From positions 1-24,324 of the forward strand of contig CAKTXO010000016.1 of assembly GCA_934630985.1 (NCBI GenBank): a stretch of 24,324 bases of DNA, read 5' to 3'. Each line of letters opens with the position of its first letter. Position 1 is the stretch's first letter. The notes under the pieces are model-generated. The model had not been told where the DNA came from. It was given only the letters and a program-made list of their open reading frames with translations, and ran no database searches. This stretch comes from an uncultured Oscillospiraceae bacterium (GTDB lineage: Bacteria > Bacillota > Clostridia > Oscillospirales > Oscillospiraceae). The position numbers and the translations under genes are program-made. Shown here one piece after another: positions 1 through 6,203 of the stretch.

Positions 1-192
1 CTGCGTCAGGGTCACATCGCCTACGTCATCAACACCCGGGATCCCGGCGCCAACGAAAATGACGGCATCCAGATTCGCCAGATTGCCACGGAGCACAATG
101 TGACTCTGTTCACGGCTCTGGACACCATCAAGGTGCTGCTGGACGTGCTGGAAGAGACCACGCTGACCATCTCCACCATTGACGCAAAATAA
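1..192 (+). CDS. carB: Carbamoyl-phosphate synthase large subunit, C-terminal end (partial)
   Basis: This is the last 63 codons of a gene that begins outside the window; frame 1 is open from base 1 to the TAA at 190-192. The peptide contains VINTRDPGANENDG, then IRQIATEHNV and TALDTIKVLLDVLEE. This fits the end of the MGS-like (methylglyoxal synthase fold) allosteric domain of CarB, where UMP and ornithine act in enterobacterial enzymes. CarB makes carbamoyl phosphate from glutamine, bicarbonate and ATP, the first committed material for pyrimidines and arginine. Every gene that follows is a pyrimidine gene, which supports the call and makes this copy the pyrimidine one. Only the allosteric tail is visible, so catalytic residues cannot be checked. 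Confidence 0.85.
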   Translation: MRQGHIAYVINTRDPGANENDGIQIRQIATEHNVTLFTALDTIKVLLDVLEETTLTISTIDAK

Positions 193-203
193 AACTTGGA
201 TAA

Positions 204-448
204 GTTCCAGGGTGGACGCAGAACGCGTCCACCCCAGCGTGTCAAAAAAGCCCCAATATACGTTGTCATTCCGAACCAGTCCGCTTAAGTGGTGTGGGAA
301 TCCCCCGGATAGAAGTAAAAGCCACTGGTTTAGGTATCTAAAATGTTTGAAAATTCGGGGGATTGCCACGGCAGTGTGCGCACTGCCTCGCAATGACATG
401 GTTTTTCGACAGTCTGAGGGTGGGCGCGACCTGCGTCCACCCTGGAAC
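204..448. repeat. MITE-like palindromic element with 18-bp perfect terminal inverted repeats
   Basis: The ends at 204-221 and 431-448 are perfect 18-bp inverted repeats (GTTCCAGGGTGGACGCAG and its complement). Each end also folds on itself: GTGGACGC pairs with GCGTCCAC at 212-232, and there is a similar hairpin inside 425-441. Inside lie further inverted pairs, TGTCATT near 262 with AATGACA near 389, and GGAATCCCCCGGAT near 299 with ATTCGGGGGATTGCC near 353. No gene is convincing inside. The element fills nearly the whole carB-pyrK gap of an otherwise compact operon, so it is probably transcribed through. A related fragment lies at 2889-2911. Confidence 0.75.
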
Positions 449-463
449 CAAACGGGAGAAATT

Positions 464-1198
464 ATGAAACAAGGTATTTTCACCATTGAAAGCAATACCG
501 CCCTGACGGACAGCGTGTACCGGATGGTGCTTTCCGGGGACACCTCCGCCATCACCGCTCCGGGGCAGTTCGTGAATATTCAGCTGTCCGGGAAGTTCCT
601 GCGCCGGCCCATCTCCGTCTGCGACTATGATGAAAAAACCCTTACCATTGTCTACAAGGTGGTGGGCAAGGGGACGGCGCAGATGGCGGCCATGCAGGCA
701 GGGCAGACCCTGGACATCCTGACAGGCCTCGGAAACGGCTATGATCTGAGCCTGACGGGAGACGCCCCTGTGCTGCTGGGCGGCGGCGTTGGCGTGCCCC
801 CGATGTACAACCTGGCAAAAAAGCTCTTGGCTCAGGGGAAAAAAGTCACCGTAATTCTGGGTTTTAACACCAAAAGCGAGATTTTCTACGAGCAGGAATT
901 CAAAGATTTGGGCTGCACCGTCACCGTCACCACCGTGGACGGCTCCTACGGCAAAAAGGGCTTCGTCACCGACGCCCTGCCGGAAAGCTACACCCATTTC
1001 TGCTGCTGCGGCCCGGAGCCCATGCTGAAGGCCGTCTATCGGGCTACCAGCACCTCCGGCCAGATGAGCTTTGAGGAGCGGATGGGCTGCGGCTTCGGCG
1101 CCTGTATGGGCTGCTCCTGCAAGACCCTGACGGGCTACAAGCGGATCTGCAAGGACGGCCCCGTCATGCGGAAGGAGGAAATTTTATGGGAAGCCTGA
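464..1198 (+). CDS. pyrK: Dihydroorotate dehydrogenase B, electron-transfer subunit
   Basis: PyrK passes electrons from the PyrD flavin to NAD+ through FAD and a [2Fe-2S] cluster in the cytoplasmic PyrD2K2 complex. The start at ATG 464 follows a GGGAG ribosome site and gives 244 residues, normal for the family. The longer open frame upstream reads through the palindromic element and is not coding. Visible features are the FAD-binding RRPIS at 47-51, a glycine-rich GGGVGVPP nucleotide-binding loop at 106-113, the CCCGPEPM segment at 180-187, and cluster cysteines C209, C214, C217 and C229 (C-x4-C-x2-C-x11-C). Its end overlaps pyrD by 13 bases, typical of coupled translation of the two subunits. 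Confidence 0.96.
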   Translation: MKQGIFTIESNTALTDSVYRMVLSGDTSAITAPGQFVNIQLSGKFLRRPISVCDYDEKTLTIVYKVVGKGTAQMAAMQAGQTLDILTGLGNGYDLSLTGDAPVLLGGGVGVPPMYNLAKKLLAQGKKVTVILGFNTKSEIFYEQEFKDLGCTVTVTTVDGSYGKKGFVTDALPESYTHFCCCGPEPMLKAVYRATSTSGQMSFEERMGCGFGACMGCSCKTLTGYKRICKDGPVMRKEEILWEA

Positions 1199-2097
1199 GC
1201 GTAAATTTGTGCGGCATTGAACTTTCCAATCCCGTGATTCCCGCCTCCGGCACCTTCGGCTATGGCTACGAGTACGCCGAGCTTTACGACATCAACGAGC
1301 TTGGCACCTTCTCCTTCAAGGGAACCACCAAGGATGCCCGGTTCGGAAACCCCACCCCCCGGATCGCCGAATGCACCGCCGGTATGATCAACGCCGTTGG
1401 CTTGCAGAATCCCGGCGTGGAGGCGGTGATTGCCCGGGAGCTTCCGAAATTGAAGGAAGTCTTCCACAAGCCGGTGATGGCCAACGTGTCCGGCTTTTCC
1501 GTTGCCGACTATGCCTACACCTGCGAAAAGCTGGACAAGGAGCCTCAGGTGGGCTGGCTGGAGGTGAACGTCAGCTGTCCCAATGTTCACGGCGGCGGCA
1601 TGAGTTTCGGCACCTGCCCGGAAGCGGCCGCCGAGGTCACCCGGGCGGTGAAGGCGGTGACGAAAAAGCCCGTCATCATCAAGCTTTCCCCCAATGTGAC
1701 GGACATTGTGTCCATTGCCAAGGCCTGTGAGGAAGCCGGGGCTGACGGCATCAGCCTGATCAACACCATGCTGGGGATGCGCATCAACCTGCGCACCCGC
1801 AGACCCGTGATTGCCAATACCATGGGCGGCTTCTCCGGCCCTGCCATCTTCCCGGTGGCGGTGCGGATGGTCTACCAGGTGGCGCGTGCGGTGAAAATCC
1901 CGGTGGTCGGCATGGGCGGCGTGCAGTCGGCTGAGGATGTGATTGAAATGATGCTGGCAGGAGCTACCGCCGTGGAGGTGGGAGCGGCCAATCTGGTGAA
2001 TCCCTTTGCCAGCCGGGACATTGTCCGGGCTCTGCCGGAAACCATGGCAAAATACGGAATCGAAAATTTAAGTGAGATTATAGGAGGCGTAAAGTAA
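1186..2097 (+). CDS. pyrD: Dihydroorotate dehydrogenase (NAD+), catalytic subunit, class 1B
   Basis: PyrD oxidises dihydroorotate to orotate using FMN, and in class 1B the electrons leave through PyrK to NAD+. The protein is 303 residues, the usual size, with a TIM-barrel pattern throughout. The catalytic-base cysteine lies in NVSCPNVHGGG (C131), the segment that carries the active cysteine in class 1 enzymes. The FMN phosphate side is marked by GMGGV and GATAVEVGAANL near the C-terminus. AAGGAGG at 1172-1178 lies just before ATG 1186, inside the end of pyrK. The stop abuts the pyrF start with no spacer. The pyrK partner immediately upstream decides for class 1B rather than 1A. Confidence 0.96.
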   Translation: MGSLSVNLCGIELSNPVIPASGTFGYGYEYAELYDINELGTFSFKGTTKDARFGNPTPRIAECTAGMINAVGLQNPGVEAVIARELPKLKEVFHKPVMANVSGFSVADYAYTCEKLDKEPQVGWLEVNVSCPNVHGGGMSFGTCPEAAAEVTRAVKAVTKKPVIIKLSPNVTDIVSIAKACEEAGADGISLINTMLGMRINLRTRRPVIANTMGGFSGPAIFPVAVRMVYQVARAVKIPVVGMGGVQSAEDVIEMMLAGATAVEVGAANLVNPFASRDIVRALPETMAKYGIENLSEIIGGVK

Positions 2098-2796
2098 ATG
2101 GGTAAGGACGTAATCGTAGCCTGCGATTTTTCCTGCGCGGAGGCAACCTTTGCCTTCCTGGACAAGTTCACCGGGCGCAAGCCCTTCGTGAAGATCGGCA
2201 TGGAGCTGTACTATGCCGAGGGGCCCAGCATTGTCCGGGAGCTGAAGGCCAGAGGCCATAAGATTTTCCTGGATTTGAAGCTCCACGACATCCCCAACAC
2301 CGTGAAGAAGTCCATGGCGGTGCTGAGTAAGCTGGATGTGGACATTACGAATCTTCACGCCGCGGGCACCACCGCCATGATGCGCGCCGCCCTGGAGGGT
2401 CTGACCCGGCCTGACGGCACCCGGCCTCTGCTCATCGCCGTGACCCAGCTGACCTCCACCGATCAGGAGGCCATGGAGCGGGACTTGCTCATTCACGAGC
2501 CCATTGACCAGGTGGTCATGCACTACGCCGAGACCGCCAAGAACGCCGGCCTGGACGGGGTGGTCTGCTCCCCCCTGGAAGCCCAGAAGGTTCACGACCG
2601 GTGCGGACGTGATTTCCTCACCGTCACCCCCGGCGTTCGCTTTGCCGACGGGGACGTAGGCGATCAGAAGCGGGTCATGACCCCCGCCGCCGCCAAGGCC
2701 ATCGGCTCCGACTATATCGTGGTGGGTCGTCCTATCACCGCCGCCGCCGACCCGGTTGCCGCCTACGAGCGGTGCCTGGCCGAGTTCGTAGACTAA
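2098..2796 (+). CDS. pyrF: Orotidine 5'-phosphate decarboxylase
   Basis: PyrF converts OMP to UMP, the last step of de novo UMP synthesis. The protein is 232 residues with the signature DLKLHDIPNT (residues 59-68), holding the D-x-K-x-x-D catalytic array D59, K61 and D64. The C-terminal phosphate-binding part reads VTPGVRF and later YIVVGRPI. These match the short class-I bacterial form of about 230 residues. ATG 2098 directly follows the pyrD stop, with GGAGG in the end of pyrD at about 2083-2087 as ribosome site. The downstream gap to pyrE is unusually long for this operon and contains palindromic DNA. Confidence 0.96.
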   Translation: MGKDVIVACDFSCAEATFAFLDKFTGRKPFVKIGMELYYAEGPSIVRELKARGHKIFLDLKLHDIPNTVKKSMAVLSKLDVDITNLHAAGTTAMMRAALEGLTRPDGTRPLLIAVTQLTSTDQEAMERDLLIHEPIDQVVMHYAETAKNAGLDGVVCSPLEAQKVHDRCGRDFLTVTPGVRFADGDVGDQKRVMTPAAAKAIGSDYIVVGRPITAAADPVAAYERCLAEFVD

Positions 2797-2832
2797 CCCC
2801 TGCCTTGCCCTGGGGGTGGTGCTCCGCGCAGC

Positions 2833-2877
2833 GAATCAAAATCCTAATGACTGCCGGTGGCAGTCATACCTTGATTC
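2833..2877. repeat. Nested hairpin between pyrF and pyrE
   Basis: A 9-bp perfect stem ATGACTGCC/GGCAGTCAT (2847-2855 with 2859-2867, 3-nt loop) sits inside an outer GAATCAA/TTGATTC pair (2833-2839 with 2871-2877). No T-run follows, so it does not look like a finished intrinsic terminator. It could stall or stabilise the operon RNA. Confidence 0.6.
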
Positions 2878-2888
2878 ATACACACTGG

Positions 2889-2911
2889 CGTGGCAATCCC
2901 CCGGATTTTCA
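2889..2911 (-). repeat. Inverted fragment of the 204-448 palindromic element
   Basis: The reverse complement of these 23 bases matches 348-370 at 22 of 23 positions (core CCGGGGGATTGCCACG). The same dispersed repeat has therefore entered, or left a scar in, two gaps of the operon in opposite orientations. It lies about 50 bases upstream of pyrE. Confidence 0.6.
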
Positions 2912-2960
2912 GACAGGTATATACGACGTTTTTCCAAGATTTCAATCAGGAGGGTGTCTC

Positions 2961-3617
2961 ATGGAAAGCTACAAAAGAGAATTCATTCAGTTTCTGGAAA
3001 AGGCCGGGGTTCTGCGCTTCGGCGATTTCACCGCCAAATCCGGTCGGAAAATTCCCTATTTCATCAACGCCGGTATGATCAAGACCGGTGAGGAAATCGC
3101 CACTCTGGGCGAGTTCTACGCCAGAGCCTACAAGGAAAAGCTGGGCAATCAGAAGGCCGTCCTCTACGGCCCTGCCTATAAGGGCATTTCCATCGCCGTG
3201 TCCGCCGCTGTGGCGCTGAGCAAGGACGGCCTGAACGTGCCCTTCTTCTTCAACCGGAAGGAAGCCAAGGATCACGGCGAGGGCGGCGTGTTCGTGGGCT
3301 ATGTGCCCCAGGCCGGGGAGCAGGTGGTCATCGTGGAGGATGTTATTACCGCCGGTACCGCCATCCGGGAGAGCATGGCGATTTTGAGCCAGCTGGAGGG
3401 CGTGAAGGTGGCGGCCACCTTCATCATGGTAGACCGGAAGGAGCGGGGCAAGGGCGAAAAGCTTGCCATGCAGGAGGTCGAGGAGGAATTCGGCTTCCCG
3501 GTGTACTCCGTGGTGGATGTGTATGACATCATCGAGTACCTGAAGGAGGATCCCAAGAACGCCGAGAACGTGGAACGGATTCAGAACTATCTTGCCGTGA
3601 ACGGAGCGAAAGCATGA
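2961..3617 (+). CDS. pyrE: Orotate phosphoribosyltransferase
   Basis: PyrE joins orotate to PRPP to give OMP, the substrate of the neighbouring PyrF. ATG 2961 is chosen because AGGAGGG at 2949-2955 precedes it; it gives 218 residues, normal for the family. The longer open frame upstream runs through the hairpin and repeat fragment. The type-I phosphoribosyltransferase PRPP motif [13 protein letters not shown] is at 122-134. The flexible catalytic loop [12 protein letters not shown] is at 98-109, and the substrate-side YFINAG is at 33-38. The stop codon overlaps the pyrB start (ATGA), so the two are probably translationally coupled. Confidence 0.96.
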   Translation: MESYKREFIQFLEKAGVLRFGDFTAKSGRKIPYFINAGMIKTGEEIATLGEFYARAYKEKLGNQKAVLYGPAYKGISIAVSAAVALSKDGLNVPFFFNRKEAKDHGEGGVFVGYVPQAGEQVVIVEDVITAGTAIRESMAILSQLEGVKVAATFIMVDRKERGKGEKLAMQEVEEEFGFPVYSVVDVYDIIEYLKEDPKNAENVERIQNYLAVNGAKA

Positions 3618-4696
3618 GAAGTCTCAACAGTATTTTGGAGCTGAACGTGGCGGAGCTGGACGAGCTCATCGCCACCGCCAAGGATATCATCGCCCACCCG
3701 GAGGCCTACTGGGACAAGTGCGCCCACAAGAAGCTGGCTACCCTGTTTTTCGAGCCTTCCACCCGTACCCGCCTGAGCTTTGAGGCGGCTATGCTGGAGC
3801 TGGGCGGCACGGTGCTGGGATTCAGTGAAGCGTCCTCCTCTTCCGCTTCCAAGGGCGAGAGCGTCTCCGACACCGCCCGGATGGTCAGCTGCTACGCCGA
3901 CATCATTGCCATGCGTCACCCCAAGGAGGGCGCACCTTACGTTGCCTCCCGGGCGGCTACCGTGCCCGTCATCAACGCCGGCGACGGCGGCCACAACCAT
4001 CCCACCCAGACCCTGGCGGATCTTCTGACCATCTCCCGGGAAATGGGTCGGCTGGACAATCTGACCATCGGCGTTTGCGGCGACCTGAAATACGGTCGGA
4101 CGGTGCACTCTCTTATTGAGGCCATGAGCCGGTACGAGGGCAACAAATTTGTGCTGATTTCCCCGGAGGAGCTGAAAATTCCCGGGCACATCCGCTATAA
4201 TGTGTTCGAAAACAAGAAGATTCCCTACACCGTCACCACCTCCCTGGAGGAGGCCATGCCGAGCCTTGACGTGCTCTACATGACCCGAATCCAGCGGGAA
4301 CGGTTCGAGGATCCCTGGGAGTACGAGCGGCTGAAGGACAGCTACGTCCTGGACGTGGAGAAGATGAAGCTGGCCAAGGAAAAAATGTGCGTCCTGCACC
4401 CCCTGCCCAGGGTGAACGAGATCAGCGTGAAGGTGGACGAGGATCCCAGAGCTGCCTATTTCCGCCAGGCGCTCAACGGCAAGTATATGCGCATGGCGCT
4501 GATTCTCAAGCTTCTGGAGGAGGCCAGGGAGAATCCGGAGAAGGAGGCCATCGATACCTCCGCTCTGGAATACGACCGGGTATGCCGGAATCCCAAGTGC
4601 ATTTCCCAGACCGAGCAGGAGCTGCCTCAGCTCTTCCGCTGCACGGACAAGGCCGCGGATATCCACCGCTGCGTCTACTGCGAGCGGAGAGGATAA
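3614..4696 (+). CDS. pyrB: Aspartate carbamoyltransferase with fused PyrI-type zinc module
   Basis: PyrB condenses carbamoyl phosphate with aspartate to carbamoyl aspartate. The protein is 360 residues, about 50 longer than a plain catalytic chain. The carbamoyl-phosphate site [12 protein letters not shown] is at 45-56, followed by HPTQTLADL and HPLPRVNEI, so the enzyme looks active. The extra tail holds C324, C329, C353 and C356 (C-x4-C-x23-C-x2-C). This is the spacing of the zinc-binding domain of E. coli PyrI (C109, C114, C138, C141), with similar surrounding residues (CISQTE; CVYCE). The nucleotide-binding N-terminal domain of PyrI is absent here, so the tail may stabilise assembly rather than bind effectors. 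No pyrI gene lies nearby. The start overlaps the pyrE stop. Confidence 0.95.
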   Translation: MRSLNSILELNVAELDELIATAKDIIAHPEAYWDKCAHKKLATLFFEPSTRTRLSFEAAMLELGGTVLGFSEASSSSASKGESVSDTARMVSCYADIIAMRHPKEGAPYVASRAATVPVINAGDGGHNHPTQTLADLLTISREMGRLDNLTIGVCGDLKYGRTVHSLIEAMSRYEGNKFVLISPEELKIPGHIRYNVFENKKIPYTVTTSLEEAMPSLDVLYMTRIQRERFEDPWEYERLKDSYVLDVEKMKLAKEKMCVLHPLPRVNEISVKVDEDPRAAYFRQALNGKYMRMALILKLLEEARENPEKEAIDTSALEYDRVCRNPKCISQTEQELPQLFRCTDKAADIHRCVYCERRG

Positions 4697-4703
4697 AAGA
4701 TTG

Positions 4704-4729
4704 CCCCCCGGGGGAATTTCCCCGGGGGG
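4704..4729 (+). terminator. Strong GC hairpin ending the pyr operon
   Basis: CCCCCCGGGG at 4704-4713 pairs perfectly with 4720-4729 around a 6-nt loop, starting 7 bases after the pyrB stop. The following bases TTGCCG form only a weak U tract, so termination may be partial or factor-assisted. Confidence 0.6.
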
Positions 4730-4760
4730 TTGCCGTCGATCGGCGGGGCGAAAATTTTCC

Positions 4761-4789
4761 TTGCATTTTCGCCGGAATTATATTATACT
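4761..4789 (+). promoter_or_regulatory. Promoter of tRNA-Leu
   Basis: TTGCAT (4761-4766) and TATACT (4784-4789) are 17 bases apart, and the tRNA begins 12 bases after the -10 box. A 9-bp inverted repeat, GGCGAAAAT (4747-4755) with ATTTTCGCC (4765-4773), overlaps the -35 box. Confidence 0.65.
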
Positions 4790-4801
4790 AAGTAAACACC
4801 T

Positions 4802-4887
4802 GCCGGTGTGATGGAATGGTAGACGTAGTGGACTCAAAATCCACCGCTGGCGACAGCGTACCGGTTCGAGTCCGGTCACCGGCACCA
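4802..4887 (+). tRNA. tRNA-Leu (anticodon CAA)
   Basis: The acceptor strands GCCGGTG (4802-4808) and CACCGGC (4877-4883) pair fully, followed by discriminator A and an encoded CCA. The anticodon stem GTGGA/TCCAC (4828-4832 with 4840-4844) encloses the loop CTCAAAA, giving CAA at 4835-4837. A long class-II variable arm (CGCTGGCGACAGCG) and the T-loop GGTTCGAGTCC agree with leucine. Its 3' 59 bases are the left copy of the island direct repeat. Confidence 0.95.
4829..4887 (+). repeat. Left attachment-site repeat in tRNA-Leu
   Basis: This 59-bp stretch is identical to 16089-16147. It starts in the anticodon stem and runs to the terminal CCA, the usual target of tyrosine integrases. The flanking bases differ on both sides in the two copies, which marks the exact repeat limits. 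Confidence 0.85.
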
Positions 4888-4890
4888 TCG

Positions 4891-4930
4891 CCCAAAATCC
4901 TTGATTCTCCAGGGATTTTGGGCTTTTTCT
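4891..4930 (+). terminator. Intrinsic terminator after tRNA-Leu
   Basis: CCCAAAATCC (4891-4900) pairs with GGATTTTGGG (4913-4922), followed by CTTTTTCTTTT. It lies 4 bases past the tRNA. It differs from the terminator behind the right repeat, so one of the two came with the island. Confidence 0.8.
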
Positions 4931-4989
4931 TTTGTCAGCGGCAATTGTCAATCCGCCACGATTGTGGAGAAATTCTATCAGATTTTCTA

Positions 4990-5199
4990 TCACTGTTCAG
5001 TTTCCTCATCGACCGAGCCAAGAAACTGTGCATTCATCTGCGCCAATGCCGATGCTTTTCGGTCACTGAGCTTGTGTGTGTACATCAGCGTCGTCGTGAG
5101 CTGCGCATGACCTAAAATCTCTTGAATTGTAATGATATCTGTACCGTTGGCGTAGAGAATGCTTGCACAGCTATGCCGCAGATCATGATAGCGGACTTT
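4990..5199 (-). pseudogene. Tyrosine recombinase/integrase, C-terminal remnant
   Basis: On the minus strand, 69 codons read from 5199 to a TGA at 4990-4992. They hold the catalytic end of a phage-type tyrosine recombinase: RYHDLRHSCAS with the H and R of box II, EILGHAQLTTT with the second conserved histidine, and LMYTHKL with the nucleophile tyrosine, then a normal short tail. A TAG stop lies directly upstream in frame, and the neighbouring DNA becomes unrelated G+C-rich sequence near 5200. The catalytic-domain start and all of the N-terminal DNA-binding part are therefore missing. Its place and direction, just inside the tRNA repeat and pointing at it, are those of an island integrase. It cannot be functional as it stands. 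Confidence 0.8.
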
Positions 5200-5274
5200 C
5201 TATGCTTGATCCTGGCCGCCGTGTTCACCCTGGTCTTCGGCGGCGGAATGCTCATTACCGCAATTCGCAAATAA
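5185..5274 (+). pseudogene. Possible 3' remnant of a small membrane protein
   Basis: From about 5203 the + strand encodes LILAAVFTLVFGGGM then LITAIRK and a stop at 5272-5274. This is a hydrophobic helix with a short basic tail, like the end of a small membrane protein. The only in-frame ATG (5185) lies inside the antisense integrase remnant, so the natural start is probably lost at the junction near 5200. The DNA here is G+C-rich like the cargo downstream. I do not recognise the family. Confidence 0.25.
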
Positions 5275-5295
5275 AAGGGTTCTATAATAAATGTT

Positions 5296-5320
5296 GGGGT
5301 CAGGCAATGAGCCTGACCCC
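5296..5320. terminator. Bidirectional hairpin
   Basis: GGGGTCAGGC (5296-5305) pairs perfectly with GCCTGACCCC (5311-5320) around AATGA. It lies 21 bases after the membrane-remnant stop. There is no clear T-run on the + strand. On the minus strand it is followed by AACATTTATT. Confidence 0.5.
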
Positions 5321-5444
5321 TTAGCTATAGAAAAAGGTTGAGCATTTTTGATTTCTTTACCACTCACATAGACAAAGAGCATGTTCATAGAGATAAAATC
5401 CTTTATCATAAAAGTACCACCAATCACGAAAAGGAAGAATCTCT

Positions 5445-5558
5445 ATGCTCAAGAAAGATTATACTGCACAGCTGGGACTAAAGACTCGCTGTCCAGACGA
5501 AACAGAACTGTTCAGAGGTTCCCCGATACACGGTATCAATCTGATAAAAGTGTTATAG
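5445..5558 (+). CDS. Small ORF of unknown status (37 aa)
   Basis: ATG 5445 follows AAGGAAGA and opens a 37-codon frame beginning MLKKDYTAQLGL and ending LIKVL. It converges on, and overlaps by 6 bases, the end of the HAD gene on the other strand. The N-terminus loosely recalls the start of some transposases, but the rest shows no known domain, so it may be an IS remnant or chance. Confidence 0.22.
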   Translation: MLKKDYTAQLGLKTRCPDETELFRGSPIHGINLIKVL

Positions 5559-6203
5559 CAACTGCGCCAGAAGTGCGTCCGGCATTACGCCGGAGAAGCC
5601 TGAGATGGTCAGTTCTGCCGACGGGAGCAGCCGAGCCGTTCCGATGCCGATGGCTTTCATTCCGCCCCGGTGGGCGGCCTCGATACCTGCGGCTGAGTCC
5701 TCGAAAACCAGGCACTGCTCAGGTGGGAGTCCCAGAGCCTCCGCTCCTTTGAGGAACACCTCCGGGTTGGGCTTGCCGTTTACAATTTTCCTGCCGTCGA
5801 TGATGGCGTCAAAAAACACCGTAATTTCCAGCTTTTTCAGGACAAACTCCGCATTTTTGCTGACACTGCCAAGCGCTGTCCGGTATCCCTCGGCCCGGGC
5901 AGCGCGTAAGAATTCCGGCACGCCCGGCAGCAGCGCCGCCGGGGTCAAAGTGCCGATCATCTCACGGTAGCGGTCATTTTTCCGGGTGCACAGCCTCTCT
6001 TTTTCGGATTCCGAAAGGGAGCGGTTTCCCTTTTTCAGCAGAATTTCCAGGCACTGTGCCCGGCTGATGCCCAGGAAGGCCTCCTGGTCTGCCGGAGTGA
6101 AGGGAATTCCTAATTCTTCGGCAAGCTCCTGCCACGCCCGGGCGTGGAGGAGGTTCGTGTTCACCAGGACTCCGTCCAAATCGAATAACAGTCCCCGGAT
6201 CAT
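5553..6203 (-). CDS. pgmB: Beta-phosphoglucomutase-like HAD enzyme
   Basis: This is a 216-residue HAD-superfamily enzyme. The nucleophile motif FDLDGV places D8 and D10 exactly as in beta-phosphoglucomutase. LLHARAW carries the cap-domain histidine that aligns with the beta-PGM substrate-gating H. GSVSKN is motif II, GKPNPEVFL carries the conserved lysine, and FEDSAAGIEAA gives the Mg-binding motif. Beta-PGM interconverts beta-glucose 1-phosphate and glucose 6-phosphate; related sugar-phosphate phosphatases are the alternative. ATG 6203 overlaps the ATPase stop (ATGA on the minus strand), so it is the last gene of the transporter operon. This ties the imported substrate to phosphorylated sugar metabolism, an inference from context. 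Confidence 0.85.
   Translation of the reverse strand: MIRGLLFDLDGVLVNTNLLHARAWQELAEELGIPFTPADQEAFLGISRAQCLEILLKKGNRSLSESEKERLCTRKNDRYREMIGTLTPAALLPGVPEFLRAARAEGYRTALGSVSKNAEFVLKKLEITVFFDAIIDGRKIVNGKPNPEVFLKGAEALGLPPEQCLVFEDSAAGIEAAHRGGMKAIGIGTARLLPSAELTISGFSGVMPDALLAQLL

Noticed and set aside
179..463. N-terminal extension of pyrK through the palindromic element
   Set aside because: The ribosome site and family length favour ATG 464; the extension is repeat DNA.
3587..4666. 359-codon open frame antisense to pyrB
   Set aside because: It is a shadow frame from G+C-rich codon use, with no ribosome site and a low-complexity G/H/V-rich composition, while the + frame is clearly PyrB.
4778..4993. 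Minus-strand ORF with VTGLEPVRCRQRW
   Set aside because: It is the antisense of the tRNA-Leu, a common false protein; the same happens at 15927-16148 over the tRNA fragment.
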